Positions 41,017 through 49,699 of a DNA stretch of 64,000 nucleotides are shown here, in pieces. Under the pieces are notes generated by a model. The model saw nothing but the letters and a program-made list of their open reading frames with translations, made no database searches and was not told the origin of the DNA. Within the stretch, counting starts at the first letter, position 1. Every line of letters begins with the position of its first letter. This DNA comes from Paractinoplanes bogorensis (GTDB taxonomy: Bacteria; Actinomycetota; Actinomycetes; Mycobacteriales; Micromonosporaceae): positions 186,001 through 250,000 of the forward strand of contig NZ_JAHKKG010000010.1 of NCBI RefSeq assembly GCF_018829635.1, in the 5' to 3' direction. Made by a program: the position numbers and the translations under genes.

Positions 41017-42275
41017 GAGCCGGACTGAGAGCCGGGCTGAAGGCCGGAGTGAGGGCCGGACTGGGAGCCGGGCTGAGCGGCGGGTACCAGCAGCGCCACC
41101 CGCGGATAGGGCGCCCGCTGCCGGATCACGATCGAGCCGCCGGCCCGCTCCACGATACCCTCGGCCAGCCGCAGCCCGGTCCCGGGCGTGGCCGAGGCGG
41201 TGAAGCCGGCACCGCGGTCGGCCACTTCGATCAAAACCGTTTCCCCGTACGGCTCGACAGTCACCGTTACGGCCCCCGCCCCGTGCCGCACGGCGTTGTC
41301 CAGCAGCACGTCCAGGCTCTGCCGCAACGCGGGTTCGGCGATCGCGACGTCACCGGTGTCGTCCCGGCGCAGCTCGATCGGGCGCTGCGGGGTGGTCCAG
41401 CGCCGCACCGCCTCGGCCGCGATGTCACCCGGGTCGCACGAGCCCGCCGTCCGCGACCGCAACGACAGCAGGTCGGCGATCGTGGTCTCCAGGTCGCGGG
41501 CCCGGGCCAGCGCGGCCGGCACGTCCGGGGCCGGGCGGTCGAGGGCCAGCAGCACCCCGGACAGCGGCGTCCGCAACTGGTGCGAGGCGTGCCGCACGAA
41601 ATCGCGCTCCTGTCGCAGCAGCAGGTCGACCTCGCGGGCGCTGTCGCGCAGCGCGTCCCCGGCCGCGTCGGCCTCGGCGATGCCCGAACGCGGCAGCTCG
41701 ACGTCGTAGCGGTCGTCGCCCAGCCCGCGCGCGGCCACCGTGAGCCGCTCGAACGGTTCGGCGATGCGGCGGGCGGACCGCCGGGCCAGCAGGACGGCGA
41801 TGCCCAGCACCAGCCCGGCCAGACCGGCCAGCAGGGCCCACATCCGATACGTCGCGGCGCGCAGCCGGGCCAGCGGGACCGCCGCGCGGACGCTGCCGGC
41901 GATGGTGGTGTCGGACAGCACCGGCACAACGACGCTCAGATCGCCGCCGTCGCGGCCGTCGTGCTCCCGGCCGTCGGTCACCCGGGCGGCCAGCGCCGAC
42001 TGGTCGGGACCGGCGCCGGCGACCAGGCCGCCCCGGGCGTCGTAGACCGCGATCCGGATGCCGCGGCTGCCGGCCGGAACGCGTACGCGGGAACCGGCCT
42101 CGAGCACGTTGTCGGGCACCGCGGCCACCCCGCGGGTCGCGTCGCGCTGCAACGTGGTCAGCGCCTGACTGGTCGCCAGCCGATCGAGCACGACGGCCAG
42201 CGGAACTCCGAACAACATCAGGGCCAGCACCGCGACCAGCACGATCGCGTTGCGCACCCGACGGCGCATACTCAT
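40995..42275 (-). CDS. OmpR-class sensor histidine kinase
   Basis: The 426-residue protein has two membrane helices (about 8-30 and 150-172) around an outer sensor with few cysteines. A HAMP linker, a HisKA box (FVRHASHQLRTPLSG) and an ATPase domain (DNAVRHGAGAV, EVADRGAGF, GTGLRLAEGIVERAGG) follow. The C-terminal 25 residues are a low-complexity GSQSG repeat encoded by the 12-base tandem repeat. The start at 42275 is supported by TACCGT six bases upstream, a leaderless promoter. The longer upstream frame would overlap the divergent lipoprotein promoter. Confidence 0.9.
   Translation of the reverse strand: MSMRRRVRNAIVLVAVLALMLFGVPLAVVLDRLATSQALTTLQRDATRGVAAVPDNVLEAGSRVRVPAGSRGIRIAVYDARGGLVAGAGPDQSALAARVTDGREHDGRDGGDLSVVVPVLSDTTIAGSVRAAVPLARLRAATYRMWALLAGLAGLVLGIAVLLARRSARRIAEPFERLTVAARGLGDDRYDVELPRSGIAEADAAGDALRDSAREVDLLLRQERDFVRHASHQLRTPLSGVLLALDRPAPDVPAALARARDLETTIADLLSLRSRTAGSCDPGDIAAEAVRRWTTPQRPIELRRDDTGDVAIAEPALRQSLDVLLDNAVRHGAGAVTVTVEPYGETVLIEVADRGAGFTASATPGTGLRLAEGIVERAGGSIVIRQRAPYPRVALLVPAAQPGSQSGPHSGLQPGSQSGSQSGSNR
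41004..41075. repeat. 12-bp tandem repeat at the 3' overlap of a kinase and a regulator gene
   Basis: Six units of GAGCCGGACTGA or close variants run without gaps from 41004 to 41075. They encode the last three residues of the regulator in one direction and a GSQSG-type tail of the kinase in the other. The unit contains TGA in the regulator frame, which provides its stop. Confidence 0.85.
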
Positions 42276-42361
42276 GCTCGAACGGTAGGCCGGGCAAGGC
42301 AAACGCCCGCTTAACCCGGCGTTGGCGGGCTGCTGGCCGGTCCCTCTCTAGCGTCCGGCCC

Positions 42362-43000
42362 ATGAGACGACGCATGATCCTGCCGGCGGCGGTCCTGCTG
42401 CTCGCCGGATGCGGTTCGACCGGCGTCACGCCGAGCCCGCCGCCCGCAACCACGACAACAAGTGCAACGGCGTCCGCGTCCGCCGGGGAGTCGGCGGCGC
42501 CGGCTCAGCAGAAGGCGGTCCCGGCCGAGTCGAATCCGCCGGGCGACATCCCCGACAACGTCGCCTTCGTGGCCTACACCAACACGACCGGGCGCTACCG
42601 GTTCACCCACCCCGAGGGCTGGGCCGAGCGGACCCAGTCGGGCACGGTCACGTTCACCGACAAGCTCAACGGCGTCCAGGCGATGACCGGCCCGGCCACC
42701 ACGGCGCCGACGGTCAGCGACACCGAGAAGACCGCCGTGCCCGCCCTGCAACGCACCCAGGCCGCGTTCGAGCTGCGCAGCGTCAAGCCCGCGACGGTGC
42801 CCGGCGGTTCGGGCGTGAAGATCGTCTACCGCCGCAATTCCGCCCCCGACCAGGTGACCGGCCGCCAGTACCGCGACGAGGTCGAGCGCTACGAGCTCGT
42901 CTCGGGCGGTCGCGAGGTGATCGTCGAGCTCTACGGCCCGGTCGGCGCGGACAACGTCGACGCGTACCGCACGATGATCACCAGTCTGAGGCTGCTGTGA
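42362..43000 (+). CDS. Secreted lipoprotein of the FtsX-exporter operon
   Basis: The 212-residue protein has a lipobox LLAGC (Cys about 17) and a Thr/Ser/Ala-rich spacer (20-55). The folded domain (YTNTTGRYRFTHPEGWAERTQSGTVTFTDKLNGVQ) is of the type found in PsbP-like or Mog1-like lipoproteins. It is the first gene of a four-gene operon with two ABC ATPases and an FtsX-type permease, so it may be the outer partner of that machine. TAGCGT seven bases before the ATG indicates a leaderless mRNA. Its stop overlaps the next start (GTGA). Confidence 0.78.
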   Translation: MRRRMILPAAVLLLAGCGSTGVTPSPPPATTTTSATASASAGESAAPAQQKAVPAESNPPGDIPDNVAFVAYTNTTGRYRFTHPEGWAERTQSGTVTFTDKLNGVQAMTGPATTAPTVSDTEKTAVPALQRTQAAFELRSVKPATVPGGSGVKIVYRRNSAPDQVTGRQYRDEVERYELVSGGREVIVELYGPVGADNVDAYRTMITSLRLL

Positions 43001-43653
43001 CGCCGCCGCTGGACGCGCACGGGCTGCACCGCTTCTTCCGCCGCGGCGACACCGAGGTGCCGGCCCTGCTCGACGTCACGCTGACCTGCCACCCGGGCGA
43101 GATGGTGGCGGTGACCGGACCCTCCGGATCCGGCAAGTCCACGCTGCTCAATCTGCTGGCCGGCCTGGACGACCCGGACGGCGGCGTGGTGCGGGTGGCC
43201 GGTGAACGGCTGAGCCACCGTACGCCCGCGGCCGCCGCCCGCCTCCGGGCCCGGCACATCGGCGTGCTGACCCAGGGCAGCGCGCTCTTCGCCCACCTGA
43301 CCGTGCGGGAGAACGTCCGGTTCGCCGAGTCACTGAGCCGGGCGAGCGGCGTCCGCGGCGACGAGCTGATCGAGGCATTGGGCCTGAGCGCCGTGCGCGG
43401 GTCGGCGCCGCGCACCCTCTCCGGTGGGGAGACCGCGCGGGCCGGGCTGGCCGTGGCGCTCGCCGGGTCGCCGAGCGTGCTGCTCGCCGACGAACCGACG
43501 GCCGAGGTCAGCACGGACGAGGAACACACCGTGCTCGACCTGCTCGACCGCTGGCGCCCACCGGCCGGCGCGACCGTGATCGTCACCCATTCGGCCGTGG
43601 TAGCCGACCGTGCCGATCGCGTCGTGCACCTCGTCGACGGGCGCATCGCATGA
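42997..43653 (+). CDS. ABC transporter ATP-binding protein (first of two, LolD/MacB type)
   Basis: The 218-residue ATPase has Walker A GPSGSGKST, Q-loop LTQGSALFAHL, signature LSGGETARAGLAVAL, Walker B VLLADEPTAEVS and switch His in VTHSA. The D-loop reads AEVSTD instead of the usual SALD or GNLD, and the stretch after LSGGE lacks the common QQR, so this half may be catalytically weak. It pairs with the second ATPase in front of the FtsX-like permease. Confidence 0.88.
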   Translation: MTPPLDAHGLHRFFRRGDTEVPALLDVTLTCHPGEMVAVTGPSGSGKSTLLNLLAGLDDPDGGVVRVAGERLSHRTPAAAARLRARHIGVLTQGSALFAHLTVRENVRFAESLSRASGVRGDELIEALGLSAVRGSAPRTLSGGETARAGLAVALAGSPSVLLADEPTAEVSTDEEHTVLDLLDRWRPPAGATVIVTHSAVVADRADRVVHLVDGRIA

Positions 43654-44261
43654 GTCCAGGAGCTCTTCTTGCGGCTGCGGACCTCAAGCTCGCGTACGGG
43701 AAAAGGCTTGTGCTCGAAGGTTTCTCGATCGAGCTGGCCGAGGGTGACCGGTTCGCGCTCACCGGCCGGTCGGGATCGGGGAAGACCAGCCTGCTGCTGA
43801 TGCTGGCCGGGCTGATCGCGCCCACCGGCGGCTCGATCGAACGGAAGGTGCCCGCGGTCTACGTGCCGCAGGCGCCGTCCCTCGTCCCGGAACTGTCGGC
43901 CCGGCAGAACGCCGCGCTCGGCCTGCGGATCCGTGGCGTGGCCCCGGATGCGGCCGACGAACGGGCCCGCGAGGAACTGCGCGCGCTCGGTCTCGACGGT
44001 GTCGAGGACGCCCTGCCCGCCGAACTGTCCGGCGGCATGCAGCAGCGGGTCGCCCTGGCCCGCGCGCTCGCCGTCGACCCGCCCCTGCTGCTGGCCGACG
44101 AACCCACCGGCGCGCTCGACCGGGCCACCGGCGCCCGTGTCGTCGACCTTCTGCTGAGCCGCGACGCCACCGTCGTCGTGGCCACCCACGATCCCGAGGT
44201 CGCCGCGCGGTTCCCCCGGCGGCTGACGGTCGCCCTCGACGACAAGGAACTCGTGGAATGA
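43650..44261 (+). CDS. ABC transporter ATP-binding protein (second of two)
   Basis: The 203-residue ATPase has Walker A GRSGSGKTS, signature LSGGMQQRVALARAL, Walker B LLLADEPTGALD and switch His in VATHD. It is canonical in all motifs, unlike its neighbour. It overlaps both flanking genes by four bases. Two different small ATPases in front of one long permease suggest a heterodimeric motor, as in asymmetric ABC machines. Confidence 0.9.
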   Translation: MSPGALLAAADLKLAYGKRLVLEGFSIELAEGDRFALTGRSGSGKTSLLLMLAGLIAPTGGSIERKVPAVYVPQAPSLVPELSARQNAALGLRIRGVAPDAADERAREELRALGLDGVEDALPAELSGGMQQRVALARALAVDPPLLLADEPTGALDRATGARVVDLLLSRDATVVVATHDPEVAARFPRRLTVALDDKELVE

Positions 44262-46840
44262 CACTGCGGTATGTGCTGGAAGCGGTGCGGCGACGTCCCG
44301 CCGAGACGGTCACCGCGGCGCTGGCCGTCGCCCTGTCCGTGGCCTTCCTGATCTCGCTGGGCTCGTTCACCGCCCGCACCGGCGCCCGGCTCACCGAGCG
44401 GGCCGCCGCCCGGGTCCCGGTCGACTGGCAGGTCCAGGTCACCCCGGGCAGCGATCCCACCATTTCCCGTACGGCGCTGGCCTCCGTCCCCGGTGTCCAG
44501 GGTTTCCGGGAAGTCGATTACGCCAAGGTCCCCGGCCTGACCGCGGTGTCGCCGGACGGCCAGACCCGCACCACCGGGGCGGCCTACGTGGTCGCGCTGC
44601 CCGCGGACTACGCGACGTTCGCCCGCGGCGAGCTCCGGACGCTGGTCGGCTCCCCCACCGGCGCCATGGTGCAGCAGCAGACGGCGGCCAACCTGGCCGC
44701 GGCCCCCGGTTCCACCGTCACCGTGGTCGGCACCGGCCGGCACGTCACCCTGACCGGCGTGGTCGAGATGTCCGCCGCCGACTCCTTCTTCCAGGTCGTC
44801 GGCGCGCCCGCCGGATCCGGTGCGAGCGCGCCCCCGGACAACGTCCTGCTGGTCGCCCCGCAGCAGTTCCGCGCGCTGGCCGGCACGGCCACGATCGTCC
44901 GGCAGTTCCACGTCCGGCTCGATCACCGGGCCCTGCCGAGCGAACCCGCGAAGGCCGCCGACCTGGTCACCCGCCAGGCCAACCACCTGGTGGCCCAGGT
45001 CGCCGGGGGCGCGCTGATCGGCGACAACCTCGAGGTGGCCCTGTCCGCGGCCCGCGAGGACGCCATCTACGCACGGCTGCTGGTCCTGCTGCTCGGCGTG
45101 CCCGGGCTGGTGCTGGCCGCGGCCATCGCCCTGCTGCTCATCTCGCTGCGCAACGACCGGCAGCGCCGCGACCTGGCGTTGCTGCGGCTGCGCGGGGTGA
45201 CGCCCCGGCGCGCGGCCGTGCTGCTGGGCGCGGTGGCCCTGATCGACGGGCTGCTCGGCACGATCGTCGGTGCCGTCCTGGCCCGCGCGGCCGGGACCGT
45301 CTCGTTGCCCTGGCTCGCCGGTGGCGTCGCGGCCGGAATGCTGCTGGCGTTGCTGACCGAACTGGCCCCGGTGGCCCGCCTGTTGCGTGGCGGCTCGCCC
45401 ACGGTCCAGGATGCGGCGACCGCGCTGCCGCCGGTCCGCTCCCCGCTCCCGCTGCGGCTCGGCCTCGACGTGATCCTGCTGTGCGGTTCGGCCGTCGTGT
45501 TCTGGCTGACCGCGCGCGGCGGTTACCAGGTCGTGGTGGTGCCCGAGGGCATCCCGGTGGCGTCGGTCAACTACGCCGCCCTGCTGGCCCCGGCCCTGCT
45601 GTGGCCCGGCCTGGCCCTGCTCATCTGGCGGATCTCGGCGCTGGTGCTGAACCGTCGCGGACGCCGCCCCACCGCCGATCCGGCCGGTCGGATGGCCGAC
45701 CTGCGGCACGACGTCGTACGGCGTCGTCGTCGCGTCATCGCCCGCGGTGCCACCGGTCTCGCCGTCGCCGTCGCGGTCACCGTGTCGGCCGCCGTCTTCA
45801 CCACCACGTACGACCGGCAGGCCCGCGTCGACACCGCGCTGACCGTCGGCTCCGACGTCGCGATGACCCTGCCGGCCGACAGCGGCGACACGCTCGACCC
45901 CGGACTGGCCGCGGTGCCCGGGGTGACCGCGGTGGAGCAGGTGAGCCACCGCCTGGTGTACGTCGGACCCGACCTCCAGGACCTGTACGGCGTCGACGCG
46001 GCCACGATCGGCCGGGCCGCCCCGCTCGAGGACGCCTTCACGCCGGGCAGCTCGATCGACGCGGTGATGCGGAAACTGGCCACCACCCGCGACGGTGTGC
46101 TGCTGTCGCAGGAGACGCTGCACGACTATCAGCTGCATCCTGGGGACAAAGTCCAATTGCGACTCCGTACGGCGAAAGGCTCCTACGCCGCCGTCGCGTT
46201 CCACGTCGTCGGCGTCATCACGGAGTTCGCCACCGCACCCCGCGACAGCTTCGTGGTGGCCAACCGGTCGTACCTGGCCGAGACCACCGGCCGCCCGTCG
46301 GTCGAGACGCTGCTGGTCCGCACGGACGATCCGCGCCGGGTCGCGGCCGCCCTCCACCCGCCGACCGGCGCCCAGGTCAACGACATCACCGCGCCGCGGG
46401 TGGCCGTGACGTCGGCGTCCGGGCTGGCCGCGGGCAGCCTGTCGGGCCTGGCCCGGTTGAGCCTGACGTTCGGGCTGCTGCTGGCCGGGGCGGGCGCGGG
46501 CCTGGTGCTCGTGGTCGGCGCGACCCAGCGCCGGCGGGCGACCACCGCCCTCGCCGTGCTCGGCGCCACCGCGCGGCAACGGGCCGGTTTCCTCTGGACC
46601 GAGGCGCGGTGGCTGATCACCCTGGGCGTCGCCGGCGGGCTGGTGACCGGCGGGCTCGTGGCGTGGCAGCTGATCAAGGTGCTCAACGGCATCTTCGACC
46701 CGGCGCCGCAGCATCCGATCGTGCCGTGGACGGTCGTCGGGCTGACCGTCGCCGCCGTGATCGGCACAGCCGTCGTCACCGCGGCCGCGTCAGCCCGCTG
46801 GACCGGCCGGGTCGACGCTTCCCGGCTGCGCGACCTCTGA
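44258..46840 (+). CDS. FtsX/MacB-like permease with two FtsX domains
   Basis: The 860-residue protein has about ten membrane helices. An N-terminal helix and a large extracellular domain (about 35-265) lead to a first FtsX unit of three helices (about 265-385). A central helix pair (about 405-465) and a second outer domain (about 495-710) lead to a final FtsX unit (about 715-855). This is the duplicated layout of lipoprotein-extracting or mechanotransmitting exporters. It overlaps the second ATPase gene by four bases. Its 3' end overlaps the convergent DedA gene by 51 bases. Confidence 0.85.
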   Translation: MTLRYVLEAVRRRPAETVTAALAVALSVAFLISLGSFTARTGARLTERAAARVPVDWQVQVTPGSDPTISRTALASVPGVQGFREVDYAKVPGLTAVSPDGQTRTTGAAYVVALPADYATFARGELRTLVGSPTGAMVQQQTAANLAAAPGSTVTVVGTGRHVTLTGVVEMSAADSFFQVVGAPAGSGASAPPDNVLLVAPQQFRALAGTATIVRQFHVRLDHRALPSEPAKAADLVTRQANHLVAQVAGGALIGDNLEVALSAAREDAIYARLLVLLLGVPGLVLAAAIALLLISLRNDRQRRDLALLRLRGVTPRRAAVLLGAVALIDGLLGTIVGAVLARAAGTVSLPWLAGGVAAGMLLALLTELAPVARLLRGGSPTVQDAATALPPVRSPLPLRLGLDVILLCGSAVVFWLTARGGYQVVVVPEGIPVASVNYAALLAPALLWPGLALLIWRISALVLNRRGRRPTADPAGRMADLRHDVVRRRRRVIARGATGLAVAVAVTVSAAVFTTTYDRQARVDTALTVGSDVAMTLPADSGDTLDPGLAAVPGVTAVEQVSHRLVYVGPDLQDLYGVDAATIGRAAPLEDAFTPGSSIDAVMRKLATTRDGVLLSQETLHDYQLHPGDKVQLRLRTAKGSYAAVAFHVVGVITEFATAPRDSFVVANRSYLAETTGRPSVETLLVRTDDPRRVAAALHPPTGAQVNDITAPRVAVTSASGLAAGSLSGLARLSLTFGLLLAGAGAGLVLVVGATQRRRATTALAVLGATARQRAGFLWTEARWLITLGVAGGLVTGGLVAWQLIKVLNGIFDPAPQHPIVPWTVVGLTVAAVIGTAVVTAAASARWTGRVDASRLRDL

Positions 46841-47530
46841 GGTCTCCGCGGGCCAGCGCGGGACGACGATCGGGGCCGCGCCGGCCGCCAGTACGGCGGT
46901 CAGCGCGGCCGCGGCGAGCACCGGACGGACGTACGGGGAAAGCCTCTTCCGATATTTGACGGCCAGCAGGATGAGCACGGCGGCGACCACGACGTAGGTG
47001 ACGTTGCCGAGCAGCGCCGAGACGTGTGGCCAGGAGGCGCCGGCGAAGTAGCCGGCGAGCACCACCGCGACCGACCACAGGATCCCGCCGGTCGCGTTGA
47101 AGAGCAGGAATTTCCGGTACGGCATCCGCGTCATCCCGGCCAGCGCCGGCGTCAGCGCCCGGGCCAGCCCGACCCAGCGGCCGAGGAACACCGACCAGCC
47201 ACCGTGCCGGCGGGTGAACGCCTCGGCGGCCGCCCAGCGCTTGGCACCGACGAACCGGCCGGCCCGGCTCGACATGATCGCCGGACCGCCGTGCCGGCCG
47301 ATCTCGTACCCGACCGAGTCACCGGCGACCGCGGCCAGCACGGCCAGGACCAGCAGGACCGGCAGGCTGATGTGCCCGGTCGCGGCCAGCACGCCGCCGA
47401 CGATCAGCGCGGTCTCGCCGGGCAGGACGAGCCCGACGAACGCGGCCGCCTCCCCGAAGGCCAGCAGACCGATCAGCAGATAGGTCAGCCAGGGCGGAAC
47501 CGCGGCGATGAGGTCGATCAGATGTGTCAC
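46790..47530 (-). CDS. DedA-family membrane protein (copy 1)
   Basis: The 246-residue protein has the DedA core: YLLIGLLAFGEAAAFVGLVLPGETALIVGG with the conserved Glu and the F-x-G/PGE loop, AGDSVGYEIGR, FLGRWVGLARALTPALAGMTRMPYRKFLLFNATGGILWS with the conserved Arg. DedA proteins flip polyprenyl phosphate or phospholipids. The C-terminal 40 residues are a low-complexity tail. The GTG at 47530 is chosen because TAGTTT lies seven bases upstream (leaderless), preceded at ten bases by a TTCGGC/CTCAGG box. It is divergent from a COG4705 gene. Confidence 0.88.
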   Translation of the reverse strand: MTHLIDLIAAVPPWLTYLLIGLLAFGEAAAFVGLVLPGETALIVGGVLAATGHISLPVLLVLAVLAAVAGDSVGYEIGRHGGPAIMSSRAGRFVGAKRWAAAEAFTRRHGGWSVFLGRWVGLARALTPALAGMTRMPYRKFLLFNATGGILWSVAVVLAGYFAGASWPHVSALLGNVTYVVVAAVLILLAVKYRKRLSPYVRPVLAAAALTAVLAAGAAPIVVPRWPAETSEVAQPGSVDPAGPAG

Positions 47531-47553
47531 GGTGGCGAAACTAGGCCGCCGCA

Positions 47554-47570
47554 CCTGAGAATTCGCCGAA
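47554..47570 (-). promoter_or_regulatory. Direct-repeat box TTCGGCGAATTCTCAGG at the DedA copy 1 promoter
   Basis: Read on the reverse strand the box is followed after exactly ten bases by TAGTTT (47538-47543) and after seven more by the GTG start. It lies 18 bases from the opposite-facing box of the divergent COG4705 gene. Confidence 0.6.
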
Positions 47571-47588
47571 CTCGACCCGTTCGGGTCG

Positions 47589-47605
47589 TTCAGCAAACGC
47601 TCAGC
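47589..47605 (+). promoter_or_regulatory. Direct-repeat box TTCAGCAAACGCTCAGC at the second COG4705 gene
   Basis: TTCAGC and CTCAGC are separated by five bases (11-base period). Ten bases later GATCGT is in the -10 position, and the ATG follows after seven bases. The -10 match is weak, which would suit an activator-dependent promoter. Confidence 0.6.
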
Positions 47606-47628
47606 GCCGGACCGTGATCGTTCCGGTC

Positions 47629-48849
47629 ATGATTGAAACCCACCGCATGCCGACCTCCTGGCTGACCAAGGTTCCCGCGATCACCGCGACGTTCTGGGTC
47701 ATCAAGGTCCTGTCCACCACGGTCGGCGAGACGTTCGCCGACTATCTCTCGGTCAACGTCGGGCTGGGCCCGCTGGTGACCGACGCCATCATGCTGACCG
47801 TGCTCGCGGTGGCGCTGGCCGTGCAGTTCCGGACCACCCGATACACACCCTGGATCTACTGGCTGTGCGTGGTGCTGGTGAGCATCGTCGGCACTCAGAT
47901 CACCGATTTCCTCACCGACACCCTGGGCGTGCCGCTCCACGTCAGCACGATCGCCTTCGCGGTGATCCTCGCGGTGGTCTTCTTCGCCTGGTACCGCCAG
48001 GAGCGCACCCTGGCCATCGCCTCGATCGACACGCCGCGGCGGGAGGCCTTCTACTGGGGCGCCATCCTCACCACGTTCGCCCTCGGCACCGCCGCCGGCG
48101 ACCTGGCCACCGAGGCGCTCAGCCTCGGATTCCGCAACGGCACCCTGATCTTCGGCGCGCTGATCCTGCTCACCTGGATCGCCAAGCGGGCCGGGGCGGG
48201 CGTGGTGCTGACATTCTGGATCGCGTACGTGCTGACCCGCCCGCTCGGCGCCTCCCTGGGCGACCTGCTCACCCAGTCGAAGGACTTCGGCGGCCTGGCC
48301 CTCGGGGCCAGCACGACCAGCCTGCTGTTCTTCGCGCTGATCCTGGTGCTGGTGACCCGCGAGCAGGTGATGGTCAGCCGGCACGGGCTGACCGCCAAGG
48401 GCGCCGAGCCGGCCGGCGGCTACCGCAGCGACTACGCGTGGGCCGCGTCCGGGGTCGTGGTCGTCGCAGCCGCCGGCTTCCTGCTCAGCACCATGGCCGC
48501 CCCCTCCGGCTCCTCCGGTTCGTCCGTTTCCTCAGGCACCACGACAGCCGTGCACCCGACGACGGCGCTGGGCGACGTGAGCTCCTTCGTCGTGATCGCC
48601 GAGGGCGTCAAGACAAAGGTCGACGCGGGCGACCTGGCCGGCGGCAAGACCAGCGTGAAGGAGCTCGAGGTGGCCTGGGACTCGGCCGAGGCCGGCCTCA
48701 AACCCCGCGACCCGGCCAAGTGGGGCACGCTCGACGGCGAGATCGACACCGTGCTGACCTCGCTGCGCGCGAGCAAGCCGACCCAGACCGAGTCGACGGC
48801 CGCGCTGACCGCTCTGATCGGCACGCTGAACACGTACGACGGCGTCTGA
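47629..48849 (+). CDS. COG4705-like membrane protein with an extra C-terminal extracytoplasmic domain
   Basis: The 406-residue protein has the family core (residues 10-265): VIKVLSTTVGETFADYLS, FALGTAAGDLATEALS, and FWIAYVLTRPLGASLGDLL. After a ninth helix (about 270-290) and a Ser/Thr linker it adds about 100 residues of helical, charged sequence (AEGVKTKVDAGDLAGGKTSVKELEVAWDSAEAGLKPRDPAKWGTLDGEIDTVL). The helical tail resembles the extracytoplasmic helical domains found with FTR1- or imelysin-type metal proteins, though I cannot prove this. It is absent from the other two paralogues. The ATG at 47629 fits the leaderless promoter. Confidence 0.82.
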   Translation: MIETHRMPTSWLTKVPAITATFWVIKVLSTTVGETFADYLSVNVGLGPLVTDAIMLTVLAVALAVQFRTTRYTPWIYWLCVVLVSIVGTQITDFLTDTLGVPLHVSTIAFAVILAVVFFAWYRQERTLAIASIDTPRREAFYWGAILTTFALGTAAGDLATEALSLGFRNGTLIFGALILLTWIAKRAGAGVVLTFWIAYVLTRPLGASLGDLLTQSKDFGGLALGASTTSLLFFALILVLVTREQVMVSRHGLTAKGAEPAGGYRSDYAWAASGVVVVAAAGFLLSTMAAPSGSSGSSVSSGTTTAVHPTTALGDVSSFVVIAEGVKTKVDAGDLAGGKTSVKELEVAWDSAEAGLKPRDPAKWGTLDGEIDTVLTSLRASKPTQTESTAALTALIGTLNTYDGV

Positions 48850-48868
48850 GACCTCTCGACGTGCTGGT

Positions 48869-48894
48869 GCCGGGGGCCTTTGTCGGCCCCCGGC
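48869..48894. terminator. Perfect hairpin between convergent genes
   Basis: Ten-base arms GCCGGGGGCC and GGCCCCCGGC flank TTTGTC. It lies between the stops of the COG4705 gene (48849) and the PepSY-like gene (48901). No strong T-run is present, so it is a GC-only actinomycete-style terminator acting in both directions. Confidence 0.7.
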
Positions 48895-48900
48895 GTTCGG

Positions 48901-49491
48901 CTATCCGCGCTCCTGGCGCTGGGTGAACGTCTTCAGGTCGGCGCTGACGTCGTAGTCGACCTCCGTCCCGCCCCTGGTGCCGGCGACGTCGTAGGAACCG
49001 TCGGGGTCCTTGCGCACGCCGGTCACCGTGAGGGCGGCATCGTGGGCCTTGGCCGCCGCCGTCACCTTGGCCAGCTCGTCCCCGGTCACCGCGGTGGCGT
49101 TCGACCCGCCGCCGTGGCCCTTGCCCTCGCCCCGGCCGGTCCGTTCGGTGAGCGTCTTCAGGTCGGCGCTCACGTCGTAGCCGATCGCGGCGCCGGCCTT
49201 GGTGCCGAACACGTCGTACGAGCCGTCGCCGTCCTTGCGCACGCTCGTCACCGTCACCGCGGAGTCCTTGGCCTGAACCGCCGCCGTCACCTTGACCAGT
49301 TCGTCCCCGGTCACCGCGGTGTGGGACCCGCCGCCCCGGCCGCCCTCGGCGGTCGCGCCGGCCGAGGCGCCCGGCGACGCCTTGCCGGTGGCCGCGTCGG
49401 CCATCGCGGTTCCGCCCAGCACGAAGGCGCCGGCCGCCACGGCTCCGGCCGCCGCCAGTCCCGCGCGCTTGACCAGTTTGCTCGATCGCAT
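48901..49491 (-). CDS. Secreted protein with two PepSY-like repeats
   Basis: The 196-residue protein has a signal peptide (RSSKLVKRAGLAAAGAVAAGAFVLGG). Two near-identical modules of about 60 residues follow, each with AVTGDELxKVTAAxxAxDxAxTVTxVRKDxDGSYDVxGTxxG and YDVSADLKTxT, joined by a Gly-rich linker. The pattern matches PepSY domains, which inhibit or chaperone secreted peptidases and often accompany two-component systems. The ATG is preceded by GGGAGA. The 5' region has several GATTCTT motifs. A TTCAAGGTTCC sequence about 70 bases upstream weakly resembles the direct-repeat box. Confidence 0.8.
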   Translation of the reverse strand: MRSSKLVKRAGLAAAGAVAAGAFVLGGTAMADAATGKASPGASAGATAEGGRGGGSHTAVTGDELVKVTAAVQAKDSAVTVTSVRKDGDGSYDVFGTKAGAAIGYDVSADLKTLTERTGRGEGKGHGGGSNATAVTGDELAKVTAAAKAHDAALTVTGVRKDPDGSYDVAGTRGGTEVDYDVSADLKTFTQRQERG

Positions 49492-49658
49492 CGATTCTCC
49501 CGATTCTCGTTCGGCATTTCCTTGGTTCTCGAAGAATCGCCGGAAAGCCTATGAATGAGCTATCAGGAACCTTGAACCAGCCTGGCATCGACGATTCTTA
49601 AAGGGGCGCAGAATGCTCTCAAGAGATTCTTATGTAAGCATTCATTGAGCAAAGAAAA

Positions 49659-49680
49659 CCCCAGGCCAGAAGGCCTGGGG
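49659..49680 (-). terminator. Rho-independent terminator of the DUF1707 gene
   Basis: Arms CCCCAGGCC and GGCCTGGGG flank AGAA. Read on the reverse strand the hairpin is followed by TTTTCTTTG. It starts 19 bases after the DUF1707 stop codon. Confidence 0.82.
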
Positions 49681-49699
49681 CTGGAGAAGGTAAAGAGAA

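Noticed and set aside
43859..46714. 951-codon reverse-strand open frame opposite the exporter genes
   Set aside because: It is antisense to well-supported ABC and FtsX genes and its protein is low-complexity Gly/Arg/His sequence without motifs, as expected for shadow frames in GC-rich DNA.
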